A stretch of DNA of 64,000 nt, taken from the NCBI GenBank assembly GCA_963693315.1, contig OY856187.1, forward strand, positions 387,547,685 to 387,611,684. The letters run 5' to 3'. Below are positions 54,755 through 64,000 of the stretch, piece after piece. Every line of letters starts with the position of its first letter. The stretch's first letter is position 1. Made by a program: the position numbers and the translations under genes. Source of the stretch: Diogma glabrata. Its lineage: Eukaryota > Arthropoda > Insecta > Diptera > Cylindrotomidae. The notes under the pieces were generated by a model. That model ran no database searches, was not told the DNA's origin, and saw only the letters and a list, made by a program, of their open reading frames with translations.

Positions 54755-55291
54755 CTAACATTTAATTTTGTTTCTTGAAGAAACGTTACTAGAATACTTT
54801 TTTTTGCACATATAGTTTATTATAATGTCGATCTTATTCGTGAGACCGTTGCAATTTAGTTGCATACTTTTTACATCGCTCGGGGTTTCCGGTAGCGTGT
54901 CCATTCGTATTGTGTTTTGTTGTGGGTTCGTGTTGGTATTTAAACTTGATGTTTGACAACATGGCGTTATGTTGTTCTTGGTCCATTGCTTATGTGTGAC
55001 AAGACCTGAGCAGTTCTTGAGGTGGCACCATTCCTTGCAAGCATTACACTGAATAGATGTTGTGTTTGCCCTTAAGATGTTTTTACATAGTGTACAGTGC
55101 CATGTTTTAGTTGGTCCCGGATTTCTTTCAATACCAGCCATGACAAGGAGTGTTTGAAGCAGTGAAACCAGTGACAGCTGCTGCTTTACCAAAAAAATGG
55201 AGCGTCGGATTTGCACCTTCCGTCCAAATTGTTGTGATGGTCCTTGGTCGGAATTGAGTGCCGAGTGCTTCTGGGGCGTAGACCCGTTCAT
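54755..55291 (-). pseudogene. 2A-LINE copy A: leader, 2A-like peptide and PHD-like finger
   Basis: 178 open codons. Residues 41-60 end in MAGIERNPGP, matching the 2A consensus (D/G)(V/I)ExNPGP; ribosome skipping would separate Gly59 from Pro60. A C4HC3-like cluster follows (Cys66, Cys69, Cys82, Cys85, His90, Cys94, Cys111, Cys112), resembling a PHD finger, and then the first endonuclease strand MQLNCNGL with Asn. After that the frame is lost. In family terms the 2A would release a short leader from the endonuclease-RT polyprotein. The homologous start at 63194 supports this Met. Confidence 0.85.
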
Positions 55292-55297
55292 CTAGAG

Positions 55298-56350
55298 AAG
55301 TTTGCTACAATTTGTGTTGTTTGTAGCTTCTTCCAGTGCGTGTCAGCTACTTGGGTGTCCACTGTCCATATGGGTGCAGCATAGTTTATAATCGACCTAT
55401 TGTTTTATACATTTTAATTATAGATTTTTATCCTTGCCCCATGAACTACCAGCTAGTGCTATCAAATTTCAATGCATTATTACTGTTCTTCAGTCTAGAG
55501 TTCACTTGTTGTGCATGAACATTAAATTTAAGCAGTGGGTCGAATCTTACCCAACAGTCTCGGATTTTTTACTGTAGGAATAAGTATGTTGTCAACCTAG
55601 ATTCTTAGTGTTGTGTTTGCTTCCTTCATCCATGCAGAAAGCTTTAATTTTCTTGTTTTGAACTAATCATTCAGGATGTTAGGGTAGGTGTTTAGGATAT
55701 TGGTGAGTTGTTCTAGGTTGTTACCTGTTGCAAATACCGTGCAATCGTCTGCATATGCCGTGATGGTTATTCCTTCTGGTGGGCGGGTAAGCTGCTTAGG
55801 TAGAGATTGAATAACGAAGGTGAGAGAACTCCACCTGGTGATTGAGAGAACTACACCACTCTCACCTTGGACTTACAATTACGGAGCTCGACGTATGTTT
55901 GGCGACCAATAAGGTAGTTGCACAACCAGTGCTTTATCATACCTGACAAAACAGCGTTTAGGATATCATCCTGTAGTGCAACGTGCGACACTGTGACGAA
56001 TACTCTAGATAGGTCGAGCACAACTAAGATTGTTGTAGCAAAAGGTTGTTTTTGGTTAACACTATCACTGATTTGGTTTCAGATTCTGTGAAGAGCGGTG
56101 TTTGTACTATGTGGTCAGCTGGAAGCTATGTTGGTGTGGCGTCAAGTTGCAAGATCTATTTAGCTGAGGGAGCAGAACTGTTTTAATCAGTTCTGCGACC
56201 GATGAAAGGATGAAGATCGGTCTGTAAGATTCTCCCTTTTCTTCAGGTTTTAATATGGGGATGATTCTGCCCGTTTGCCAGATATTTGGTATCTATCTGG
56301 ACAGTATTTAGAGATATTTTGAGTGTAGTAGTGAGTTCGTTCCCATGCTG
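55298..56350 (-). pseudogene. 2A-LINE copy B: partial RT, joined to copy A
   Basis: A more decayed - strand copy of the same LINE. It covers RT from the fingers region (about 56280) through an AFDxVS-like segment, the VPxG/YADD region (about 55760) and the LAGSSWGKD segment (about 55430), to KLQTTQ at 55310. There it stops and copy A begins in the same orientation. Many stops and small deletions make it non-coding. Confidence 0.8.
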
Positions 56351-56460
56351 TGCACGGACTTGAATGAAAAACTTTGAAAAAAAAAAACAAAAAATTATCA
56401 CAATCTACGTGGATACGTTTTAAAAATTTATCTAACCATAATATAAATATTTTTTGTTAA

Positions 56461-57676
56461 CTAATGGTTTTTACTAATATAACTCGGCACAGGTAATTTA
56501 ATGCCTTCTTTAGCTTCGAAAAAAGTATATGATAGCGTTATCGTATCCACAAGTTCCATTTTAGGATCGTTTACGAATTCTGGATCAATATAAAAAAATA
56601 CCGGCATATCAACTTCTTCATGTGGATTCAATTGTTGTTCTTCAAAACAAAAACATTGTATTTTATTGAAATATTGTCCAGCCTCAAAAGGAACGACGTT
56701 ATACGTACTAATACCGATTACTGGTAAATCTGTTGGATTACGAGCTGTATAAAATGCTAAAGCTGTTTCTCCTGGCGCTACCTGAAATTTCAGAAGTAAT
56801 TCTAATAATTAAATTTATATAAAATAAAAAAAAATAATACTTTTATTTCATATTGCTGCGGTTTAAAGTTCCATCGCATTGATGCCCCTATATCTGCATT
56901 AAATTGTATACTTATTATTCTATTGTCGATTTTTTGCATATTTTCTACATGACTACTATCTTGAGTTCCTGTTGTCCCTCCATAACTGTATGCCTAGATA
57001 TAATAAAAAGTAAACGATTTAAATGGCCAATAAGGTCTACTACAACGGCAAATAATTTTAATGAAAAATAAATAACGGTATTCGTTTAAAATTAACATAT
57101 TTGTTATATTTTAAATATTCGAAAATCAATCAAATAAATATACAATCATATATCCCCGCCAATTTACTATTACTTTGGCAGAACCTAATATCGTTTGGAT
57201 ATATAGTTTTGAAAGACTAATTACAATTTTGAATAGCATTATTTTCGTTGCTTTTATTTTTATATATTACTATAAGTGAAAGTCCACGCTCGGTTAATTT
57301 AACTTCAATAATGTAATATATTAAGTTTTCAAACAAATAACCTGTGTAAATGTAAGTTAAACCTTAAATAATTTATATAGAAAATTAAAAAGATTATTCC
57401 ACACGAAGTTTGATAAAAATCACAAACCTGACAAAACATTCTATAAAGAGGAACAGCAGCATAGCTGAGTCCTGCACATATAACACCAGCAGCTGTTACA
57501 TAATATAATGTTGATTTTATTTTAACTTTATTTATCTGCTCTCTTGATTGATTTTTATCAGTATGTATAAATTTTTTATTTATTTGTTTAAAAAATTGAA
57601 ATGTTTTCGTGTTCTTATATCGAATTAAATTGATTATCATGTTTCCTAACATCTTTAACAATATCCAAGAACACAC
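56461..57676 (-). CDS. COX11: Cytochrome c oxidase assembly protein COX11
   Basis: Three exons on the - strand: 57428-57676, 56841-56993 and 56461-56781, with GT-AG introns of 434 and 59 bp, giving 240 residues. COX11 is a copper chaperone anchored in the mitochondrial inner membrane; it delivers copper to the CuB centre of cytochrome oxidase subunit 1. Exon 1 encodes a basic, Asn/Lys-rich N-terminus suitable as a mitochondrial presequence and one membrane segment (TLYYVTAAGVICAGLSYAAV) followed by PLYRMFCQ with a conserved Cys. Exon 2 begins AYSYGGT. Exon 3 carries the copper-binding CFCFEEQ motif, then PVFFYIDPEF and ITLSYTFFEAK. An internal Met nine codons downstream (57652) is an alternative start. 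The frame is complete, and it is a single-copy housekeeping gene amid repeats. Confidence 0.96.
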
Positions 57677-60600
57677 ATACTCTTTATGTTACTACCTTTT
57701 GATTTATATTATCTCATGAATATTATTTTAATTGATTAGTTTGATTTTATTTTATTTACATTCTAAAAAAAAATAAACTTCAAATTAATAGAAATTATTC
57801 TTCCAACTGTCAAAACGAAAGGTTATGGAATGTATAATGTGGAACGTATATTTGTTTATTTTAAATACAACAGATGGGGTTAATTACATAAACATATGTA
57901 GGGGCCTGGTAGAAAATGTGCAAACTATTTAAAAAATGATGAAATATCGTTTATTGCAATGAAACAATAATTTCATGATATTACTAATTAGTTCACTCAA
58001 ATCAACAATCTCACGAGCATGAAGTTAAAGAACAGTGGAAGTATATTAGTGAAAATAATAATTCTAAAGACCACAAAATTTAGAAAACAATTTCATTTTA
58101 AAAACAAGGTAAATGCATGAATTTGATTATATTTTTATTAAAAGTGGAAATATTTTTTTTTGAGAACTAAACCCATCGTGGTGTTGTATAAAGTGGCTCT
58201 GTACATGGCGTCTCAACACAAACTATAATTTGAGCAACAAAAGTTAGCAGAATAAAAACTATTTTGAATAAAATATACAAGTTTTGCTAAAAATACACGT
58301 TTTCAGCGGTTGTTTTTTTTTTGAGTGAATCTTGCAAAATAAATGTTCGTTAAAAAGCCTCTTTGTTTAGTTTATTGTGTTAAGCCTTTTGTAAATATAA
58401 GCCATTCGTAACTGTTAAACCAAAATCAAATGTTTAACACGCGGTTGCAATGGTAACTGATTTCCTAGAAATCTAGTACGCAAATCTAGTACAGTACAAT
58501 ATGAAATCTAGGTAGGTTCTGCTGATGAAATTATATACACTGCAGTTTTATATCCAACACTGTATTTTTAAATAAAACCTGTGTAAATTTACACTGATTT
58601 ATAAATGTAGACTTTCCAGCCGTCCTGTTTTGGACAGAATAGACCAGTTTTATTATTGTTTGTTCCGATTTTGCTAAAGGGACGGGTTTGTATCTTTGAT
58701 CGTTTTCGATTGACCCATGACAGACACAAACTAGAAAATCGCGAATTTCCGATTATCCAGTTATTTTTTTCAGTCAGTCACTGTACACCGCGATTTTACT
58801 GCTTTCAAGATTATCGTTTTTCCTAACTGGATTATCGTAATCTTGTTTAGCAAACTCGATAATCGTGAAATGCCAAGAAGAGAAAGAAAGTGTAAGTGAG
58901 ATAAAATTGGTTTTTAAACATTTTTTACAAAAAGTAGATGCAACTAAGACTTTAATTATTTTCAAATCATCATTTTTTTTTATTGCTAGTTTTATACATT
59001 ATAAAAATATGAAATGTGAAATAGTTTGCTAGCATGCAGAAAATATTAAAGAATATTTCATTGAGTGCTGACAAAATTGTACAATCGGATGACACGGATA
59101 CGTGTCTGACAGTAAAATTTTCAAATCGCAATTACAATAATTAAAATTTATGTGGAGTTCTTTCAGGTTTTTGATGTACATCAATTTTTAACTTGTCTGA
59201 AAGAACGGACAAACCACATGAATTTCATTATTGTTGTATTGGTAACAAAACAAAACATTTTCGATTTAAATTTACATTAAAATAATTGTGTAAACAAAAA
59301 ATATTTATTCACTTTACGCAGAATTTATCTTTAATTTTATAAAATTCACCTAATAATCACAAAAAACTATCCACAAATAGTAAATTCAAAAAAATGGCGT
59401 CACGTTTGTCCACATCTGTTAAATCGTTTTTTTTTGTTTCTCTGAGAAACCGCTATTTCTTCTCATAGTCATGCGTAACTTTTTTATTTGATTCAAAATT
59501 GTACAATTATTGCGAGTTTTTTTAAATTTATAAGAGAAAAATCCTACCACAAAAAATAACAGTTTCTCCCTCTCTGCGACTGTATAAAAAGAAATGAAAA
59601 AAATGACGTTTTGGATTTTGTTATAACGAAACATATAATTTTTGATATTTTATCAATGAAAAATAAATTTGTCCATAATGAAAAAAGTTTGCCTGCAAAT
59701 TTTCATAATATGCTTTGAGAATATTTGCATAACTTAAATATTTGTTCGTGTCGTTAGAAAATATTGCTTGCCCATTATAAAATATACACTAGTTATAATC
59801 ACTGGAAATAACACAATCAATTTAAATTACTCTCGTAATTAATTTCAGTCATTCTATAAAAATTTGCACAACTATAAAGAAAACATTTAATTTGTTTTGG
59901 CATTTTGCATTAAAAATTGTTTTTAATTTATAATTTAATAAAAAATTTGTAATAGTAAATAAAAACAAATCAAAATGGAGAAAAGAGAAATTGAATATGA
60001 TATATCGGTGATCACCATTTGTTATGTCTTTCTTCATACAATTTTAAAGTTATGTTCTCTCTATATTTGTGTATACTCTATAAGAGATAATCGTATTTTT
60101 TTCTTCAATTTATCAACTTTAAATGCCTATCGGTTAATAGAAAAAAAGAGATATTGATAATCAATATTGTTTTAATTAAAAGAAAATCATTTTGATGTTA
60201 ATTGAATCTCGGCCATTCGGGCTGTAATCCAACTATAGGACAAACATGCTGCACATTTTATTCAGATTGATTAAAAATAAATCGACCGAATGGTACAATG
60301 ATAATGAATTGTTCGAATAGCAAAATTAGAACCAAAGTAATAGAGGAATGGACCTTTTATGCGAAACAAATACGCGTGATGTAGATGAATCTTTCATTTC
60401 AGAAATCATACTAATGTTCCACAGGACCATAAGATTCGTAACAAAAATTATTTGATCATTATTACTCAACATCAACGTATGCACTGTGGTCGAACAAAAG
60501 CTGAGCCAATCCTAAGGAACATTTTGTGTTATTTCTGTTGATAATATTTAATTTTTTCGTATATTTCTCCTGTTACTGTTTAAAAAAATTAAATCGTTAT

Positions 60601-61373
60601 AAAATAAATTTAATGCTTAAACGTCAAAATCTTAGTCAACTGTTTGGAATTCTGTTGTAACTTTTGTATTGATTTGAAACCTTAGGTTTTTTTAAAAATA
60701 AAGTTAGGCATGTTAATTATAATAAATTATAAATTAACGTCTCTGAATATCCGAAGATACCATGCCAACTAGGGATTAGGCTTTTGTTTCAATAAATCAA
60801 GTTTCTTTAAATAATGTAAAGATCGATTATTCATGACCTGGGTTGACGTTTCGAATCGCAGTAAAGTCAAAAAACCCGATTTATGATGGAAAAGTCTATA
60901 AACTATTGGTTTATTTGGTTGGATGTTGTAAGTAAGCCCAAGTTAAAGATATGACCGCATCTGTTCCTAACCTTCCTAGTGTTCGGTCGAGACAACTTGA
61001 TAAAAAAAAATCATGATTTTTCGAAGTACTATGCGCAGCCATTTATCACGAAAAAAATCAGATTTTTGCTGGTTTTAAATGTCCAAATGTTTGAATTTAG
61101 GTGACAATAAAAATATTTTATTTTGGTTGTTAACGCTTTTGGTTTTGTTCTGTTTATGCTAACATTTTTGTGATAACTATTCTTGATAAAATTGGTTTTG
61201 TGGTCTTCGGATTAAATTTATCTTTTTTGATAAAATTAATTGAAATAAAAGTGACCTATAAAAGTTGACGTATAAATCCATCTGTTTTTCTTTTAACTGT
61301 TTGGTCTGGTTTGACGTAATATTCAACGAAGTGAAGTTAGGAGAAAAAAGTTTGACGTAAAATATTGTGATAT
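57677..61373. other. 3.7-kb AT-rich intergenic region
   Basis: Only short ORFs (60-71 codons) occur, with no family motif. The first few hundred bases upstream of COX11 presumably hold its promoter. At 60420-60530 (+) a HKIRNKNYLIIITQHQRMHC reading is reminiscent of the zinc region before retroviral-type integrases (BEL or Gypsy), but it is too short to call. Confidence 0.4.
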
Positions 61374-61376
61374 TTA

Positions 61377-61701
61377 GACTGTGTTCCAATCCATGCTAAT
61401 TAGTACTAAAATTCTAAATTGAAATAGTCAAAAATTTAGTTGACTATTTCCGCCATTTAATTCTAAATTTTTGTGCCTTATATAATCATATAATATAGCA
61501 ATTCAATATTTCATATTGAAATCTTCTCGTCGGACAGACCATATCTAATCCCAGTTTATAACATTAAATGAAAAAACAAACAAAACAATGTTTAACTGTC
61601 AATTTAGAATATATTTGAATTGGAACGATGAAATTGCCAATTCGACAGTTTTAGTACAATTTAGAATTTTGGTACTGAATAGCATGGATTGGAACACAGT
61701 C
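61377..61701. mobile_element. 325-bp MITE with TTA target duplication
   Basis: About 45-bp inverted ends, GACTGTGTTCCAATCCATGC on the left and its exact complement on the right, continuing as TAGTACyAAAATTCTAAATT. TTA flanks both sides (61374-61376, 61702-61704). PIF/Harbinger-type MITE, well preserved and without an ORF. Confidence 0.88.
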
Positions 61702-61704
61702 TTA

Positions 61705-62031
61705 TTATGATATTGCACTACCGAACACTAACCCTTATAGGTTGTTCATTTCATTGCAATATTCTTTTACTAATAGCGTTTTTGATTCTCGATTTAATAT
61801 TGGCTTCAAAGCGGACAAAACTCTTTCAGTTTTGTTTTCTTTTTTGTTGATTTGCATTTTTTGTCAGTTTTGTTGCCCTTAATTTTGTAATAATAATTTT
61901 GTTTTGAATCTGTAGTTATTTTTGAATTTAAATTTTTGCGTTTCTAAAATTTATTTTTTGATATAAATTAATAGTAAAATAAATAATAATTTTGATATAA
62001 ATTTAATATATTCAATTTAAGTTTTGAAATA
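61705..62031. other. Upstream region of the 88-codon ORF
   Basis: T-rich and AT-rich sequence, no ORF. It may hold the promoter of the ORF at 62032. Confidence 0.35.
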
Positions 62032-62298
62032 ATGTTTTTTAATTTTAAATTAAATTTATTTAATAGAAAAGCAAAAGTATTACCACTGATAAAATTTACT
62101 GCTATAAACTGCAATAAAAAAATCTATCCGCGTTCATACAATCGACGAAAAATTAAATCTTCGGATGAAGATAAAACTATTCTCGGATTTATTTTTCTAT
62201 CTATCTTTGTTCATACAATCGGCTCTATATATTGGCTTCAAGACAGATTGCGCCACATGATCGAAAAATATGGCATTAGCTGGATTGTTGGCAAATAA
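62032..62298 (+). CDS. Small single-span membrane protein, unrecognised
   Basis: An 88-codon unspliced ORF. The N-terminal 45 residues are basic with few acids, like a mitochondrial presequence (NRKAK, YPRSYNRRKIK). A hydrophobic segment follows (TILGFIFLSIFVHTIGSIYW, residues about 49-68), then a short amphipathic tail DRLRHMIEKYGISWIVGK. I do not recognise the family. Support that it is real: sensible topology and a clean stop. In addition, a stretch of retroposon R (35880-35935) is 77% identical in DNA over 56 bases to the C-terminal coding region in the same frame (LRPIIKDYAISWTIGK), as if the repeat had picked up part of a related transcript. A small inner-membrane protein is a guess. 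Confidence 0.5.
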   Translation: MFFNFKLNLFNRKAKVLPLIKFTAINCNKKIYPRSYNRRKIKSSDEDKTILGFIFLSIFVHTIGSIYWLQDRLRHMIEKYGISWIVGK

Positions 62299-62329
62299 AT
62301 TTTACATAATTATGCTTAAATCTGATCCT

Positions 62330-62660
62330 TGCGAATTACGTAAAATGCAAACGGTCGATAAATCCATTACATTGCCCTCATCGTAAATCTGTTCGTTCCG
62401 AACGATCCAACTTTCCGTTATAGAAGACTACTCTTTGCAGATGAACCAACATATCGCTGAAACCCTCAACCGTACCATCTGACTGTGGGTCCAAGACTGT
62501 TATTCTCATTTGAATGATTTTCTAGAACATCTTTTCTAAAACAAGACCGACCCAATGTTCCTTCCCTTATCTTTAAGGATCGGCAAAGGAACTCTATACC
62601 GGTTAGTCCAACTATTAATTTCGGTTAGTATCGCGCACACTTCCGCATATTTACTGATTT
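62330..62660 (-). pseudogene. Possible Gypsy integrase remnant
   Basis: On the - strand near 62495-62440 one frame reads LDPQSDGTVEGFSDMLVHLQ, resembling the HPQSDGxVER motif that holds the catalytic Glu of Gypsy integrases (Gly replaces Arg after Glu here). Flanking frames contain stops. No other integrase motif is convincing. Confidence 0.4.
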
Positions 62661-63183
62661 AGTTTATAACTATCACTTGTTTGTTCGGTTGTGTAAACCT
62701 GGCACCCTACTTTAACAAAAACAAATTTCAAATAATGTCTTTTCAAAGTATTTAGCTTGTAGCAATAATTATTTTGGTTATAGCTCAATAGTTTTTTCAG
62801 AAAATGGGAGGTCAAACTGACCCATTATGTTATTATGAGTTAGACTTTCCAACCCTCTCGTTTTCAACTAGACATATCAGTTTTATAGTAGTTTGTGTCG
62901 TTTCCTGATACTATATTGATTGTTCCGGGTTTTCGCGAAAAAAGAATTTTTGTTAAAAATGTTATCTGTCTTTAAAAATCTAGGGGTTATTCTTCACACC
63001 CTTTAAAAATCTACAGTTGATTGAATAGAGTTCATCTGCCTTCAGTCCTGAGATATCATCTTGGTTATATTGATATCTCTCTGCAGCTATTGACTGTGGT
63101 ATATGATATTTCTTAGGGTATTTTCTTAGGATATATAAACCTATGGTATTAGAGTCAAAGAGTCTATATAATGAATTGAGCTG
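62661..63183. other. Sequence upstream of 2A-LINE copy C
   Basis: No supported gene. A short stretch at 62850-62930 (AGACTTTCCAACC, CAGTTTTATAG) loosely resembles 58610-58670 and may be an old shared repeat. Confidence 0.35.
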
Positions 63184-64000
63184 ACTTCTCAAGATGGACG
63201 GGTCTACGCCCCAGAAGTACTCGGAACCCAGTTCCGACCAAGGACCATCACAAAAATTTCGACGCAAGGTGCTACTCCGATGCTCCATTTTTTGGATAAA
63301 GAAGCAGTTGTCACTGGCCTCACTGCTTCAGATCCTCCTCGTCATGGCCGGTATTGAAAGAAATCCTGGACCAACTAAAATATGGCATTGTGCAATATGC
63401 AAAAACATTTTAAGGGCAAACACTACATCCGTCCAGTGTAATAACTGTAAAGAATGGTGTCATCTTAAGAACTGCTCAGGCCTTGCAACACATAAGCAAT
63501 GGACCAAAAACTACATAGCGCCATGTTGCTATGCATCAAGTCAACATATAAATACGAGCTCGCAACAGAACACAATGCGAATGAACACATATCCGGAAAC
63601 CCCTAGTGATGTGAAAATAATGCAGCTAAATTGTAACGGTCTCTTAAAAAAAAATCGATGATGTCATCAACTTTATGTATAAAAACAATATTCTAGTCGC
63701 GGTTTTGCAAGAAACCAAATTAAATGTTAGATCTAAGATTAGTGATAGTCTCTGTGTTTATAGAATTATAAGACTGAATAGAGGGAAGGACAAAGGTGGC
63801 CTTGCCTTTATCATACACAAAACCATTATCTACCGTACAACCACACTACCAGCAGTACCGGGAACTGATAAACACCTAGAAGAACTAGGCATTACAATAA
63901 AATCCGGAAATACGGAGATAAATCTAGTCAATATTTATATTCCACCAGTAAGCAGCTGTGATATAGGTTATGAACCGTCCATAGGACATTTATTTTACAC
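63184..64000 (+). mobile_element. 2A-LINE, copy C, 5' end (continues past the window)
   Basis: The 5' boundary is placed where similarity with copy A begins (CTTCTCAAG before ATG). The + strand then carries the leader, 2A-like peptide, PHD-like finger and the first half of the endonuclease up to the window edge. The 5' UTR appears to be only about ten bases. Confidence 0.85.
63194..64000 (+). pseudogene. 2A-LINE copy C polyprotein, one frameshift in an A run
   Basis: 155 open codons: an MDGSTPQ leader, the 2A-like MAGIERNPGP, the Cys/His finger (same eight ligands as copy A except for small changes) and MQLNCNGL. At 63646-63654 a run of nine A shifts the frame. In the next frame the endonuclease continues without a stop to the window edge: VLQETKL with the catalytic Glu, NRGKDKGGLAFIIHK and LVNIYIPP. 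Apart from that single shift, the visible part is intact and better preserved than copy A. The shift may be a real inactivating mutation or a homopolymer sequencing error. Confidence 0.85.

Larger units (their letters stand above)
51490..55297 (-). mobile_element. 2A-LINE, copy A (2A - PHD - endonuclease - RT)
   Basis: A nearly full-length - strand LINE running from a 5' end at about 55297 (CTTCTCTAG just before ATG) to the last RT codons at 51493. Domain order is a 2A-like peptide, PHD-like finger, apurinic-type endonuclease and RT with a long C-terminal region. The frame is broken by several stops and shifts and by a non-LINE insertion at about 52365-53035. A related 5' end lies at 63184 on the + strand. 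Confidence 0.85.

Noticed and set aside
60400..60540. BEL or Gypsy integrase zinc domain
   Set aside because: Only one short H...HC-like stretch is readable; too little to list as a gene remnant.

Overview
The window looks like repeat-rich, AT-rich arthropod (most likely insect) chromosomal DNA. Two spliced nuclear genes with short introns are recognisable: a secreted family-1 glycoside hydrolase (19505-21818, +, six exons) and the mitochondrial copper chaperone COX11 (56461-57676, -, three exons). A third possible gene is an unspliced 88-residue, one-membrane-segment ORF at 62032-62298 (+). I see no bacterial operon, CRISPR array or rRNA. The rest is mobile DNA at every stage of decay.

Layout. 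1-6.1 kb: a CR1/Jockey-type LINE on the - strand with intact ORF1 and ORF2. 6.8-8.6 kb: a hAT-like terminus and a decayed Penelope-like element with a GIY-YIG domain. 10.7-17.1 kb: a Ty3/Gypsy element with two 217-bp LTRs (11637-15994), lying between two direct copies of a host repeat, one of which holds a short inverted-repeat transposon. 17.5-18.8 kb: an element with an 8-bp target duplication. 19.5-21.8 kb: the glycosidase. 22.9-30.9 kb: a Jockey RT relic, pieces of a Helitron (candidate 5' end, helicase motif, CTAG 3' end), a 30-bp minisatellite in two inverted copies, a second Penelope relic, and an RTE-type endonuclease with an 81-bp tandem repeat. 33.7-35.0 kb: a mariner with an intact DD34D transposase.

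31.7-49.1 kb is the most structured part. A 550-bp sequence at 31745-32295 recurs in inverted orientation between 39.3 and 46.0 kb, but there it is split by three insertions. The short copy therefore acts as an internal empty site. It shows a TAA duplication for a long-TIR transposon at 40632-42774 and a TTAA duplication for a 2.9-kb foldback at 43068-45953. Next to these lies a transposon with about 580-bp terminal inverted repeats and a decayed transposase (46.3-49.1 kb). Another long inverted-repeat element (35376-39173) contains a 704-bp poly(A)-tailed retroposon.

51.1-56.3 kb holds tandem pieces of a LINE whose first ORF carries a 2A-like peptide followed by a PHD-like finger. The 5' end of another copy begins at 63.18 kb on the + strand and runs off the window.

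The host genes do not form a pathway. The main biology here is layered transposon insertion, and several element boundaries can be dated relative to one another from the window alone.
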